A stretch of DNA of 48,025 bases from Treponema sp. (GCA_009784975.1 WQXG01000017.1:1-48025); one strand, 5' to 3'; positions 1 to 9,509 are shown, counted from the stretch's first letter. A program made the numbers and translations. Notes: generated by a model from the sequence alone, not told the origin.

Positions 1-2
1 CC

Positions 3-374
3 CACACCGTAGAAGGCGAAAAACTCATTGATATAATTATAGAAGAATCCGGGGAAGGTGATTTTTTACGCAGCGCAAGGTTATTCGCCGGCAATCACCA
101 TGAACGTTGGGATGGTACAGGTTATCCCCACGGCTTAAAGGGTGAAGAAATATCACTGCAAGGCAGGATTATGGCAGTAGTAGATGTGTACGATGCCCTT
201 GTATCAGATCGTCCGTATAAAAAAGGATTTACTCACGAAAAAGCTGTTGAAATCATCAAAGAAGGCAGCGGAACTCAATTTGACCCTAAGATTGTGGATG
301 TATTTCTTGAAGTCAACATGTTATTTGTTGAAATTCAAAAAGAGATGGATGAAAACGCAGCAAGGGATTTGTAA
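3..374 (+). CDS. HD-GYP domain phosphodiesterase, C-terminal part (5' end outside window)
   Basis: The last 123 residues of an HD-GYP protein. The hallmark block HHERWDGTGYP followed by GLKGEEI is present at about residues 33-50 of the fragment, then the usual DVYDALVSDRPYK helix. HD-GYP proteins hydrolyse cyclic di-GMP. The catalytic HD pair and any receiver domain upstream lie outside the window. The stop codon at 372-374 is one base before the ATG of the hybrid kinase at 376, so the two are probably cotranscribed, which links a sensor kinase system to c-di-GMP turnover. Family call is firm; specific partner is inference. Confidence 0.9.
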   Translation, partial: HTVEGEKLIDIIIEESGEGDFLRSARLFAGNHHERWDGTGYPHGLKGEEISLQGRIMAVVDVYDALVSDRPYKKGFTHEKAVEIIKEGSGTQFDPKIVDVFLEVNMLFVEIQKEMDENAARDL

Positions 375-375
375 A

Positions 376-3300
376 ATGAAAAAAAACGTTTGGAAAAACC
401 TTGAAAACAAAATTGGATTAATGCTGCTCTTTGTCGCGGTAATTGCGTCTATCGGTATTTATCTTATAAATTATACTCAATTCTATTCATTAATACTGAA
501 TGATCTTGAACAAGACGCCGTAAACCTTCACAGTTATGCGGAAGAAGTGATCGATATGCGTATTTTTACTGAAATAAACACGATTGAGGATCAAAACCTT
601 GAGCTTTATATAAACACGCACAGGCAGTTGGATGAAATCAGGCGCATGGCGAATGCCAAGTTTCTGTATACTATAAAGTTAAACGATAATAACGAATATA
701 TTTATTTGATAGACGGTTTGGATAAGGACGATGAAAACTTTTCTCATGCGGGCATGCTTGTCGAAGACGAATTCCTTGCGGAATTAGATCTGAACATGAA
801 AGACGAAATAAGAACCAGCGAAGGAATCATGATTACGGATTACGGATACTTGTATTCGATGTCTTTTCCATTTCATGACAATGAAGGAAACGTTATAGGC
901 GTTATCGGAATAGACTTTGATGTCGAGCAGCTTTATCATTCAATGAACCGCGCAAGGCGAATGTCCATATTTTTCACATTGATTTTAGGACTTATTTTTA
1001 CCGTTTCAACTCTTTTTACAGTAAAAAAAATAGTTAAGCATACTGAAAAAGTATTTAACAGAATGATAATAGAGATCAAACAGCGTGATGAAACGATGCA
1101 GGCAGTTAATAGAATAGCAACCCTGCTGCTTACTGTGGATAGCAATGAAAACGCTCCCATTCAGCTTATTAAAAGTTTAGAGATTATAGGCCGCACTACA
1201 AATGCCGATCGCGTTCATATCTGGCAAAATGAAATGAAAGACGACGAACTGTACTATGTCTGTACTCACAGTTGGTTCAGTGAAGCTGAAGAAAAAAACG
1301 CGGTTACGTTCAAGAATTTCAAAGCTGCCTATAATGACAAACATTTATGGAAGCGGAAGGTTATGAGCGGTGAGTATATCAACAGTGTATATTCTGAAAT
1401 GCCGCCGGACGATAGAGAATATTTTCGGGTACACGGCGCCAGTTTAAAGTCGGCAGCCATAATACCGCTGTTTTTGGAAGATCAATTTTGGGGAATGTTC
1501 AGCATTGACCATTGTAAGATAGAGAATACATTTAATGAGGAAGAAATTGAAATCCTTCGATCCGTAGGTTTGATGATAGTAACCATAATTAACCGCATCA
1601 AAATGAGAGAAGAAATAGATACCGCGTACAGACACACAAAAATATTATTGGACAGGACGCCGCTGTGCTGTCAGGTATGGGACGCGAATGTAAATAAAAT
1701 TGAATGTAACGAAGAAGCCGTCCGGCTTTTTGGGTTTAGGGATAAACAGGAATATTTAAAAAGGTCACATGAGCTTTATCCGGAATATCAGCCGGATGGA
1801 ATGCTTTCTGTTGAAAAAGCAAAAAGGTATGTTTTACAGGCGTTTGCTGAAGGTGACTGCGGACCATTTAACTGGACGTATAATATGCTTGACGGTACAA
1901 TTATGCCCGCTGAAGTTGTTTTAAAACGGATTAAATACGAAGAAGAATATGTCATAGCAGGATATACGCGTGATTTGCGCGAACATTACAAAATGATGGC
2001 AGAAATTAAACGGCATGATGAAATAATGCAAGCGGTTAATAAGATAGCATCCCTATTGCTTACTGTGGACAGCAAAGAAAATGCCCGCACTTTGCTTGTA
2101 AAAAGTTTGGAGATTATAGGCCGCACCACATATGCTGACCGCGTTCATATTTGGGAGAGCGAAGAGATAGACGGCGAGTTATACTATGTCTGCACTCATC
2201 ACTGGTTCAGCGAACGCGGAGAAAAGGAAGCGGCAGCATTCACGAATCTCAGAGCCAGGCATCATGACATGCCCTGGGGGCAAAAACTTATGCAAAACGA
2301 GTGCATCGGCGGTGTATTCTCAAAAATGGAGCCGCACGAACAGGATCGCATACGGGGGATGAATTTAAAATCATTTACGGTAATCCCTTTATTTTTGGAT
2401 GGCCGGTTTTGGGGAGGTTTCAGTATTGACCATTGCGAAATGGAATATGTGTTTAACGAAGAAGAAATTGAAATCCTGCGGTCGGTAGGTTTGATGATAG
2501 TAACCGAAATTAATCGCAACGTTATGAAAGCAGCGGCTGAGCACAGCAGTCAGGCAAAGAGTATATTCCTCTCCCAAATGAGCCATGAAATACGCACCCC
2601 CATGAACGCGATTCTGGGTATTGCACAGATGCGGCTGCGCAATGATACTCTTTCACAAGATGTGGAAAATGGGTTTGTAAAAATATATGAATCCGGCAGC
2701 TTATTGATGAACATTATTAATGACATTCTTGATTTTTCCCAAATTGATGCCGGCAAACTGGAGATCATTCATACTCAATATAATGTTCCAAACATGATAA
2801 ACGATGTCGTGCAAATGAACCGCCTGCGATATGACAGTAAACCAATTGAATTTAAGCTAATAGTAGACGAAAATATGCCCGTTGAATTAATCGGCGATGA
2901 ATTGCGTATCAAGCAAATACTTAATAACCTGCTTTCCAATGCCTACAAATACACGGACTCAGGCGTTATATGTTTTTCAATTTCAGTTAAAGATGAAGAT
3001 GAAAGAAACAATGAAACTGTGAGACTCACTGTAAAAGTAAGCGACACAGGACAGGGTATGAACGAGTCGCAGCTTAGCAGCCTTTACGAAGCCTATTCAC
3101 GGTTTAACCTTGATGTAAACAGCGGTATTGCCGGTACAGGTCTTGGAATGAATATCACAAAACGTCTTGTAAGAGCCATGAACGGTGAAATAAATGCAAA
3201 AAGCGAAATAGGCAAAGGAACCGAGTTCACTGTTTCTCTGCCGCAGAAGAGATGCGGCTTGCAAGTATGCGGCAGCGATATAGCTGCAAAACTGCAGGCC

Positions 3301-4404
3301 TTTAGTTTCCATAATAAACTGATTTCAAAAACACCGGAATTTACATATAAAAAAATATCTGAAGGCAGAGTCCTGATTGTAGACGATATAAATATTAATT
3401 TGCTTATCGCCCGCGAAATGCTGCAACCCTATGGGCTGCATATCGAAACCGCCGATAACGGATTGGAAGCCGTAGAAAAAATCAAAAATGACGGAAACTA
3501 CGATATTGTTTTAATGGATCATATGATGCCTGTTATGGACGGCTTAAAAGCGACTAAACTAATACGTGAATGGGAAGCATCTTGCAGCGAAGCTTCCCGC
3601 ACAGAACAAAATCAGTGCACGCGAATTCCCATTGTTGCTCTGACAGCCAATGCCGTTTCGGGGCAGGAAGAAATGTTTTTGGCAAACGGTTTTGACGCAT
3701 TTATCGCAAAACCGATAGACTCATCTTTATTAGACCAGGTTGTAATGAGGTTTATAAAAAATGTTAAACATCTTGATGTTAAACATCTTGATGAATCGCA
3801 GCTTGCAAATAAAACAATTGATTTTTTTAAAATGGAAAAAATATTTATATCAGACGCAGAAAACGCGATAAGCGTGTTAGGAAAACTTTCCAAAGAAATA
3901 AGCAGCCTTGAAGGCAAGAATTTGGAATCCTATATAATTGCAGTCCATGGTATAAAAAGCGCCCTTACCGGCATCGGCGAAAAATCGCTGTCCAATTTGG
4001 CATATAAACTGGAGCAAGCCGGAAAAAACAGGAATTACAATTTAATGGCAAGCGATACCCCTGTGTTAATGGAAGCGCTCTTAACTTTGGTCAAAGATTT
4101 CAAATCAGAAGAAACAATATCCCAAACTTCCTCATCCCAGGATATATCCGGGGATGTATCCGGCGATATATCGCGCGATGTATCGCAGGAAGATACAGTT
4201 TTTCTTCATGAAAGACTTGAAGAAATAAAAACAGCGTGCGAAGATTATAACGTGAAGTCCGCTAAAAAAGCATTAGCCGATTTAAAGCAAAAAACCTGGC
4301 CGCGCAGGATAACCGATATAATCGAAGAAATCTCGATTGATTTATTATGCGGGGAGTTCAAAAAGGTTTTAATCACCATTGAAAAATACAAAGCTGAAAT
4401 TTAG
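376..4404 (+). CDS. Membrane hybrid sensor histidine kinase (sensor, GAF, PAS, GAF, HisKA, HATPase, REC, Hpt)
   Basis: 1342 residues from the ATG at 376; AAGGGA upstream supports this start over the longer in-frame ATG at 184, which would overlap the HD-GYP gene by 190 bases. Membrane segments at about 12-31 and 195-215 bracket a periplasmic sensor region. Two near-duplicate GAF domains (about 235-405 and 545-715) flank a PAS-like domain. HisKA follows with SHEIRTPMNAILG, phosphoacceptor His737; HATPase has GDELRIKQILNNLLSNA and GTGLGM. REC has acidic pair D1003/D1004 and phosphoacceptor Asp1048 in LMDHMMPVMDG. An Hpt domain carries His1191 in VHGIKSALTGIG. A helical tail of about 65 residues closes the protein and recurs in the two paralogues downstream. 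The architecture implies a His-Asp-His relay ending on a separate receiver, plausibly the one encoded next. Signal sensed is unknown. Confidence 0.93.
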   Translation: MKKNVWKNLENKIGLMLLFVAVIASIGIYLINYTQFYSLILNDLEQDAVNLHSYAEEVIDMRIFTEINTIEDQNLELYINTHRQLDEIRRMANAKFLYTIKLNDNNEYIYLIDGLDKDDENFSHAGMLVEDEFLAELDLNMKDEIRTSEGIMITDYGYLYSMSFPFHDNEGNVIGVIGIDFDVEQLYHSMNRARRMSIFFTLILGLIFTVSTLFTVKKIVKHTEKVFNRMIIEIKQRDETMQAVNRIATLLLTVDSNENAPIQLIKSLEIIGRTTNADRVHIWQNEMKDDELYYVCTHSWFSEAEEKNAVTFKNFKAAYNDKHLWKRKVMSGEYINSVYSEMPPDDREYFRVHGASLKSAAIIPLFLEDQFWGMFSIDHCKIENTFNEEEIEILRSVGLMIVTIINRIKMREEIDTAYRHTKILLDRTPLCCQVWDANVNKIECNEEAVRLFGFRDKQEYLKRSHELYPEYQPDGMLSVEKAKRYVLQAFAEGDCGPFNWTYNMLDGTIMPAEVVLKRIKYEEEYVIAGYTRDLREHYKMMAEIKRHDEIMQAVNKIASLLLTVDSKENARTLLVKSLEIIGRTTYADRVHIWESEEIDGELYYVCTHHWFSERGEKEAAAFTNLRARHHDMPWGQKLMQNECIGGVFSKMEPHEQDRIRGMNLKSFTVIPLFLDGRFWGGFSIDHCEMEYVFNEEEIEILRSVGLMIVTEINRNVMKAAAEHSSQAKSIFLSQMSHEIRTPMNAILGIAQMRLRNDTLSQDVENGFVKIYESGSLLMNIINDILDFSQIDAGKLEIIHTQYNVPNMINDVVQMNRLRYDSKPIEFKLIVDENMPVELIGDELRIKQILNNLLSNAYKYTDSGVICFSISVKDEDERNNETVRLTVKVSDTGQGMNESQLSSLYEAYSRFNLDVNSGIAGTGLGMNITKRLVRAMNGEINAKSEIGKGTEFTVSLPQKRCGLQVCGSDIAAKLQAFSFHNKLISKTPEFTYKKISEGRVLIVDDININLLIAREMLQPYGLHIETADNGLEAVEKIKNDGNYDIVLMDHMMPVMDGLKATKLIREWEASCSEASRTEQNQCTRIPIVALTANAVSGQEEMFLANGFDAFIAKPIDSSLLDQVVMRFIKNVKHLDVKHLDESQLANKTIDFFKMEKIFISDAENAISVLGKLSKEISSLEGKNLESYIIAVHGIKSALTGIGEKSLSNLAYKLEQAGKNRNYNLMASDTPVLMEALLTLVKDFKSEETISQTSSSQDISGDVSGDISRDVSQEDTVFLHERLEEIKTACEDYNVKSAKKALADLKQKTWPRRITDIIEEISIDLLCGEFKKVLITIEKYKAEI

Positions 4405-4414
4405 GAGAATCGTG

Positions 4415-4774
4415 ATGAAAACGGTTTTTGTAGTTGACGACTGCAGCATAAACTTAATGATGGCAGATGAGGCTTTAACGGATCATTATAATGTGATTAC
4501 AATCTCATCCGCTATAACAATGTTTGAAATTTTCAGCGATCTCATCCCTGATATGATTCTGCTGGATATAATGATGCCTGATATGAACGGGTTCGATGTT
4601 TTGGAACGGTTAAAATCCGATGTACGATACAAGGAAATTCCTGTCATCTTTTTAACAAGCGTTAACGATGCCGCTAAAGAGGCTCGCGGTTATGAAATGG
4701 GTGCGGTGGATTTTATTAAAAAACCATTTTCAAAGCAGATACTTCTTGACCGTATAAAAACGGTTTTAGAATAA
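4415..4774 (+). CDS. Stand-alone CheY-like response regulator receiver
   Basis: 119 residues, a single receiver domain with no output domain. Visible receiver residues: acidic pair D8/D9, phosphoacceptor Asp51 in LLDIMMPDMNG, the LTS switch region and the KKPF lysine. TAGGAGA at 4402-4408 places the start at ATG 4415. It lies 10 bases after a hybrid kinase and 16 before another, both ending in Hpt domains, so it is the natural acceptor of their phosphate. Whether it acts on motility or on the HD-GYP protein cannot be told from sequence. Confidence 0.9.
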   Translation: MKTVFVVDDCSINLMMADEALTDHYNVITISSAITMFEIFSDLIPDMILLDIMMPDMNGFDVLERLKSDVRYKEIPVIFLTSVNDAAKEARGYEMGAVDFIKKPFSKQILLDRIKTVLE

Positions 4775-4790
4775 AGAGGGGTGGTCCAGA

Positions 4791-7151
4791 GTGCCTCTAT
4801 TGATAGGTATATTCATTTCGGTTGCGCTCATCTTTGCGCTCATCGTTATTTTAGTGTTGTTTATGTTTTTCAAAAGCAAAAAGGCTGCATTGATTAATAT
4901 GAACGAAGCAAAGGCTGAACAAGAGAAGTTGATGCTGATGCTTAACACCTCTCCAATGAGCGTTGTGCTGTTTGACGCGAATCTCAATATAATTGATTGT
5001 AGTGAATCGACTTTAGTCCTCCTGGGACTTGCAGATAAACAGGAATATAAAAACCGGTTTTATACGGATTGTAATCCCGAATACCAGCCGGATGGCCAAC
5101 GTTCCGGCGAAAAAGCAGAAAGCTATCTGCGCGAAGCATTTGAAACCGGTTATTGCTTTTTTGAATGGACATTAAAAAAACCGGATGAAGGTTCTTTGAT
5201 CCCCACCGAAGTTTGGCTTTTCCGCGAAAAGTTCGGTGATGATGATGTGGTAATCTGCTATACGAAGGATATGAGAGAGCAAAAGGAGCAGGAAAAACAG
5301 CGCCTGGAAGCGGAAAACGCCAATAAAACGAAAAGCGTATTTTTATCGCATGTAAGCCATGAGATACGCACACCCATGAACGCGATACTCGGCACAGCAG
5401 AAATTGAATTGCAAAAGGAAGATACCGCGCCGGAAATTATGGAAGCATTCAACATTATATACAGCTCCGGGAATTTGCTGTTAAACATTATTAACGACAT
5501 CCTTGACCTTTCAAAAATCGAAGCCGGTAAGCTGGAAATCATCTGTGATAAATATGACATTCCAAGTATTATTTACGATACTGTGCAGCTGGTTCTCATG
5601 CGTTATGACAGCAAGCCTATAGAGTTTGTCCTTAAAATAGACGAGAACACGCCGCTTGATTTGATCGGTGACGAGCTTCGCATCAAACAGGTAATAAACA
5701 ATATTCTTTCCAACGCCTTTAAGTATACTGAAAAAGGAACTGTAGAGCTGTCGGTTAGTGTGGAACCTCTTGTTGATTCAAAATGCGAAACACATTGTGT
5801 ACTTGTCTTGCGTGTGACCGATACCGGGCAGGGAATGACGGAAGAACAGGTAAATAGACTGTTCGACGAGTACACGCGCTTTAATATCAACGCTAACCGT
5901 ACTATAGTCGGTACCGGCCTGGGTATGCACATAACTAAACGTCTATTGGACGCAATGAATGGCCAAATTACCATTGAAAGTGAACAGGGAAAAGGTTCTG
6001 TGTTTACTGTACGGCTTGTGCAAGAACGTATCGGCAGCAGCGTATGCGGCAGCGAATTGGCGCAGCAGTTGCGCAGCAACCGTTTTAAAGGCATATTAAA
6101 ATCAAACAGAGCGCAGATAATACGTGAGTATATGCCTTATGGCAGTGTGCTTGTTGTAGACGATGTTGAATCTAACCTGTATGTGGCAAGAGGCATGATG
6201 CAGTCATATGGTTTGACAATCGAAACTGTTTTAAGCGGTTCTGGGGCTGTAGATAAAATTAAGGAAGGAAATAAATACGACATTATATTTATGGACCATA
6301 TGATGCCGGTAATGAACGGGATAGATACAACAAAAATAATACGCGACTTGGGATATACTAACCCTATTATAGCGTTGACAGCCAACGCTGTAGCGGGAAC
6401 ATCGGCTATGTTCCTGGAAAACGGCTTTGACGGCTTTATGTCCAAACCGATTGATACACGCGAGTTGAATTCCCTATTGAACCGTTTAATCCGCGACAAG
6501 CAGCCGCACGAAACAGTTGAGGCTGCACGGAAGTTAATGAAAAGCCAAAAACCTGCCAATAACACGGCTAATGGTTCGTTATATAAAAATGATTTTTCTA
6601 AAATAGTTATGCAGGATATTAAAAAAGCACTTTCTGTTTTTGAAGACATCCTGCCAAAGTTGAATGAAAGCGAAGCTGCGCGGGAAACTTCGTTGCAAAA
6701 AGCAAGTTTAAGCTTGTTTACTATAACTGTACATGGCATGAAAAGCGCTCTTATGAACATCGGTGAAACACAACTGTATGCTGCCGCGCTCAAACTGGAA
6801 CAGGCGGGGGAAGCCGGGAAAGTAACAGAAATTTTATCCGATACACCATTATTTATGAATGCGCTTAGGACAGTAATCGAAAAACATAAACCAAAGGAAG
6901 CAGACAATAACGATGAATTATCCGATGAAGACAAGATTGTCCTTTCGGAAAAGCTCATCGAGATAAAAACAGCATGTGAGCGTATTCAAAAACGAGCCGC
7001 CAAAACAGCGCTGGATGATTTAAAAAACAAAAAATGGTCTTGCGAGGTAAATGAACTTTTGGATGAAATATCACTGTACATATTGCACGGTGAATTTAAA
7101 AAAGCTGCGGCTGTTGTGGAAAACAGTAAACATACGAGAGAAGATAAATGA
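4791..7151 (+). CDS. Hybrid sensor histidine kinase (TM, PAS, HisKA, HATPase, REC, Hpt)
   Basis: 786 residues with a GTG start at 4791; AGAGGGG at 4775-4781 is the likely ribosome site. One strongly hydrophobic segment at about 3-27 anchors it; there is no periplasmic domain, so sensing is probably through the cytoplasmic PAS domain (about 45-160). HisKA has SHEIRTPMNAILG with His190, HATPase has GDELRIKQVINNILSNA and GTGLGM, REC has Asp502 in FMDHMMPVMNG, and Hpt has His648 in VHGMKSALMNIG. The PAS, kinase and tail regions are clearly paralogous to the kinase at 376-4404. The stop overlaps the ATG of the next gene (ATGA at 7148-7151), indicating translational coupling. Confidence 0.93.
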   Translation: MPLLIGIFISVALIFALIVILVLFMFFKSKKAALINMNEAKAEQEKLMLMLNTSPMSVVLFDANLNIIDCSESTLVLLGLADKQEYKNRFYTDCNPEYQPDGQRSGEKAESYLREAFETGYCFFEWTLKKPDEGSLIPTEVWLFREKFGDDDVVICYTKDMREQKEQEKQRLEAENANKTKSVFLSHVSHEIRTPMNAILGTAEIELQKEDTAPEIMEAFNIIYSSGNLLLNIINDILDLSKIEAGKLEIICDKYDIPSIIYDTVQLVLMRYDSKPIEFVLKIDENTPLDLIGDELRIKQVINNILSNAFKYTEKGTVELSVSVEPLVDSKCETHCVLVLRVTDTGQGMTEEQVNRLFDEYTRFNINANRTIVGTGLGMHITKRLLDAMNGQITIESEQGKGSVFTVRLVQERIGSSVCGSELAQQLRSNRFKGILKSNRAQIIREYMPYGSVLVVDDVESNLYVARGMMQSYGLTIETVLSGSGAVDKIKEGNKYDIIFMDHMMPVMNGIDTTKIIRDLGYTNPIIALTANAVAGTSAMFLENGFDGFMSKPIDTRELNSLLNRLIRDKQPHETVEAARKLMKSQKPANNTANGSLYKNDFSKIVMQDIKKALSVFEDILPKLNESEAARETSLQKASLSLFTITVHGMKSALMNIGETQLYAAALKLEQAGEAGKVTEILSDTPLFMNALRTVIEKHKPKEADNNDELSDEDKIVLSEKLIEIKTACERIQKRAAKTALDDLKNKKWSCEVNELLDEISLYILHGEFKKAAAVVENSKHTREDK

Positions 7152-9090
7152 AGAAAGATAAACAAAAGACAACCCTTAAGTTCTCTTTTGTTTATGTATT
7201 GTTTTTTTTATCTTCAATAACTATGTTCATTGTCGCTGTTATATTTTCTTTTTTTATGAAAAACATTGAAAAAGAAAGAATCGACAGCATCCAAAACTAT
7301 TTACGGGTTGCGGCTCAACGTGCTTCGGTTTACCTTACGGTGGAAGAGCTGGATTTGTTCCATACAGCGGAAGATATGGAAAGACCCGAATGGGAAGAAA
7401 TACGAGTTAGGCTTAAAAAGTTTGCCGAAGAAACCGCGGTACTCTACGTATACTATTGGCGCTATGATGGCGGAGACTACATCCACCCACTGTATACGAA
7501 CTTCCAAGTCTGATTAACGACACCGCGCAGCTAAACCGCCTGTGGTTTAATTCAAAATCACTCGACTTTATTGTGAATGTGGACAAAGAAACACCGCACA
7601 CGCTGTTCGGTGATGGACTGCGCATAAAACAAATCCTCAGTAAACTGCTTTCCAACGCCTACAAATACACGGAAACAGGCGAAATCAGAATGTCGGTGAC
7701 TGTTGAACCGTCGGTATCTATCGAACCGAAAGACAAAAGCGATAACGTGACACTCATTTTGCAAATAAGCGACACTGGGCAAGGGATGACCCAGGCTCAG
7801 CTTAAGAAGCTTTTCGACGCTTACACACGGTTTAATGCTGAAGAAAACCGTGATGTAGTGGGCACAGGTTTGGGAATGAACATTACCAAGCACCTTGTTG
7901 AAATGATGAAAGGTGTTATAAACGTAGAAAGCGAAGCCGGAAAAGGCACTGTGGTTACCGTCCGTCTGCCGCAGAAAAGCTGCGGCGGCAGAATATGCGG
8001 CGCCGGTATTGCTGAAGAACTTAGGACATTTAGTTTTAGCAACAAATTAATTTCAAGAATGGCGAAAATTGTACATAAGCAAATGCCTGGCGGCAGAATT
8101 TTGGTTGTTGATGATGTGAATGCGAATTTGTACGTGGCACAGGGGCTGATGCAGCCATACGGTCTGCATATCGAAACGGTTAACAGCGGTTTTAAAGCCA
8201 TAGAAAAAATTAAGAATAACGAAGAATTCGACATTATATTCATGGATTATATGATGCCCAAAATGGACGGTATAAAAGCGACAAAAATCATACGCGAAAC
8301 AGGCTATACGAAGCCCATCGTCGCGTTTACTGCCAACGCTTTTGTTGGGCAGGCGGAAATGTTTTTAGCAAACGGTTTTGACGCTTTTATCGCCAAGCCT
8401 ATAGACTCATACGAGTTGGATCAAATATTGAAGCGTTTTATAAAAGACAATGAGGCAACGCAATCCATTCCCCTTGCGACGCAATCCATTCCCCCCGCGA
8501 CGCAATCCATTCCCCCCGCGACGCAATCCATCCCGATTGATTCATCAAAAGTGAAAAAAATATTTATTTTAGACGCGGAAAACACGATAACCGTCCTGAA
8601 AGAACTGTCAGCAAAATGGCATGTAAGACCTGACAGCCTTAACGATGAAGAACTGGAATCGTATATTGTTACCGTGCATGGAATAAAAAGCGCGCTAAAC
8701 AGCATCGGCGAGAAAGAATTGTCCGCTGCCGCTTATAAATTAGAGCAAGCCGGCAAGTGCCGGGACTTTAATTTGATAGCAAACGAAACCCCCGCATTTT
8801 TTAATGCGCTTTTATCGTTGGTTGAAAAATTCAAAACACCGGAGGCTGACCATACAATCGAAATGTCAAACGAAGATAAGGAGTTTTTGCGCAGAAAACT
8901 GGGCGAGATTAAAGCAGCGTGTGAAAAGTTCAATGTTAAAGCCGCAAAAAAAGCACTGGCTGATTTAAAACAAAAAACATGGCCGCCCAGGGTAGATGAT
9001 ATTTGCGATAAAATCTCCGTTACCTTATTATGCGGGGAGTTCAAAAAAGCCGCGGCTGAAATTGAAATTTTCATCGGCAATCACCGGTAA
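7148..9090 (+). pseudogene. Third hybrid histidine kinase, inactivated by internal deletion and frame shift
   Basis: The gene starts in frame as a membrane sensor (hydrophobic segment about 13-37, then a soluble stretch ending in VYYWRYDGG) and stops at TGA 7511-7513. From about 7495 a different frame continues with YELPSLINDTAQLNRL, which aligns to the linker between HisKA and HATPase in the two intact paralogues, then HATPase (GDGLRIKQILSKLLSNA, GTGLGM), REC (FMDYMMPKMDG), a short repeat linker, Hpt (VHGIKSALNSIG) and the shared helical tail up to 9090. The rest of the sensor, any second membrane segment and the whole HisKA domain with its histidine are missing. A deletion joining two distant points out of frame explains this. 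A GTG at 7573 could in principle start an orphan HATPase-REC-Hpt protein of 505 residues. Confidence 0.85.
8455..8538 (+). repeat. 21-bp tandem repeat, four copies, in linker after REC
   Basis: Four consecutive 21-bp units beginning at 8455, 8476, 8497 and 8518. Units 2 and 3 are identical; units 1 and 4 differ by a few bases. In frame they encode a seven-residue repeat (ATQSIPP type) between the receiver and Hpt domains of the broken kinase. The intact kinase at 376-4404 has different short repeats at the equivalent linker (KHLDVKHLD near 3767-3790 and a DISGDVSGD-type run near 4141-4190). Confidence 0.92.
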
Positions 9091-9094
9091 TCAC

Positions 9095-9123
9095 TTGACA
9101 ATTTTCGCCATATTTCATATTAT
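9095..9123 (+). promoter_or_regulatory. Promoter of tRNA-Gln
   Basis: TTGACA at 9095-9100, a 17-base spacer and TATTAT at 9118-9123. Transcription would start near 9130, about six bases before the tRNA. Near-consensus boxes and ideal spacing make this one of the clearest promoters in the window. Confidence 0.85.
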
Positions 9124-9135
9124 ATAAAGGTGCCA

Positions 9136-9206
9136 TCCCCGGTTGTGTAATGGTAGCACGGCAGTCTCTGGATCTGCTTGTGGGAGTTCAAATCTTCCCT
9201 GGGGAA
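9136..9206 (+). tRNA. tRNA-Gln (anticodon CUG)
   Basis: A full cloverleaf can be drawn by eye. Acceptor TCCCCGG pairs with CTGGGGA at 9199-9205 with one G-U; D-stem GTGT/GCAC encloses a loop with GG; anticodon stem GCAGT/TCTGC has a U-U at its inner pair; the loop CTCTGGA gives anticodon CUG with U33; the variable loop is four bases; T-stem GGGAG/CTTCC encloses TTCAAAT. The discriminator would be A9206 and CCA is not encoded. A strong promoter lies just upstream. The 3' 21 bases (9186-9206) are repeated exactly at 9403-9423. Confidence 0.88.
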
Positions 9207-9435
9207 TTAATTATTTGATAGAGATTTAACTTATTCAATTTTATGTAACAATTAAGAGGCAAAATAAGCGTGAAGATTTGAACTCCCGTAGTGCCGTGCC
9301 CCGGAAAAGGCGAAAGCCTTTGGAGGGGTTGAGGTGCATGGATGCACCGAAAGGCACGGAGGCGGACCTGGAAGGAGGCAATAGGATGTTGCCGACTGGA
9401 AGGTTCAAATCTTCCCTGGGGAACAAAAATAAGGT
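9207..9435. repeat. tRNA-Gln-derived fragments: 3'-end direct repeat and inverted T-arm copy
   Basis: No convincing protein gene. The last 21 bases of the tRNA (9186-9206) recur exactly at 9403-9423. The T-arm block 9182-9197 recurs inverted at 9272-9287, and just after it, on the inverted strand, comes a short piece resembling the tRNA D-arm region (GCACGGCA). Between these copies sits the folded element at 9294-9359. The arrangement looks like the scar of insertion at, or rearrangement of, a tRNA 3' end, a common attachment site for mobile DNA. Confidence 0.75.
9294..9359. other. Compact folded element, predicted three-way junction
   Basis: A closing stem CCGTGCC (9294-9300) with GGCACGG (9353-9359) encloses two perfect hairpins: AAAGGC-GAAA-GCCTTT (9306-9321, a GNRA tetraloop) and GGTGCA-TGGA-TGCACC (9333-9348). 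It could be a structured RNA or the body of a small repeat element flanked by tRNA fragments. No known RNA family was recognised and strand is not settled. Confidence 0.6.
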
Positions 9436-9509
9436 CAAATTCTCTTTGAATTGCTAATCTCACACAGAGGCACAAAGGTCACAGAGCACACGGGGGAAGA
9501 GGCAAACTG

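Noticed and set aside
6137-6958. 273-residue minus-strand frame inside a kinase gene
   Set aside because: Antisense shadow of REC and Hpt coding sequence with Ser/Leu-rich composition.
7148-9090. Programmed frameshift in the third kinase
   Set aside because: The HisKA domain is absent, so a frameshift alone could not restore the protein; deletion explains both.
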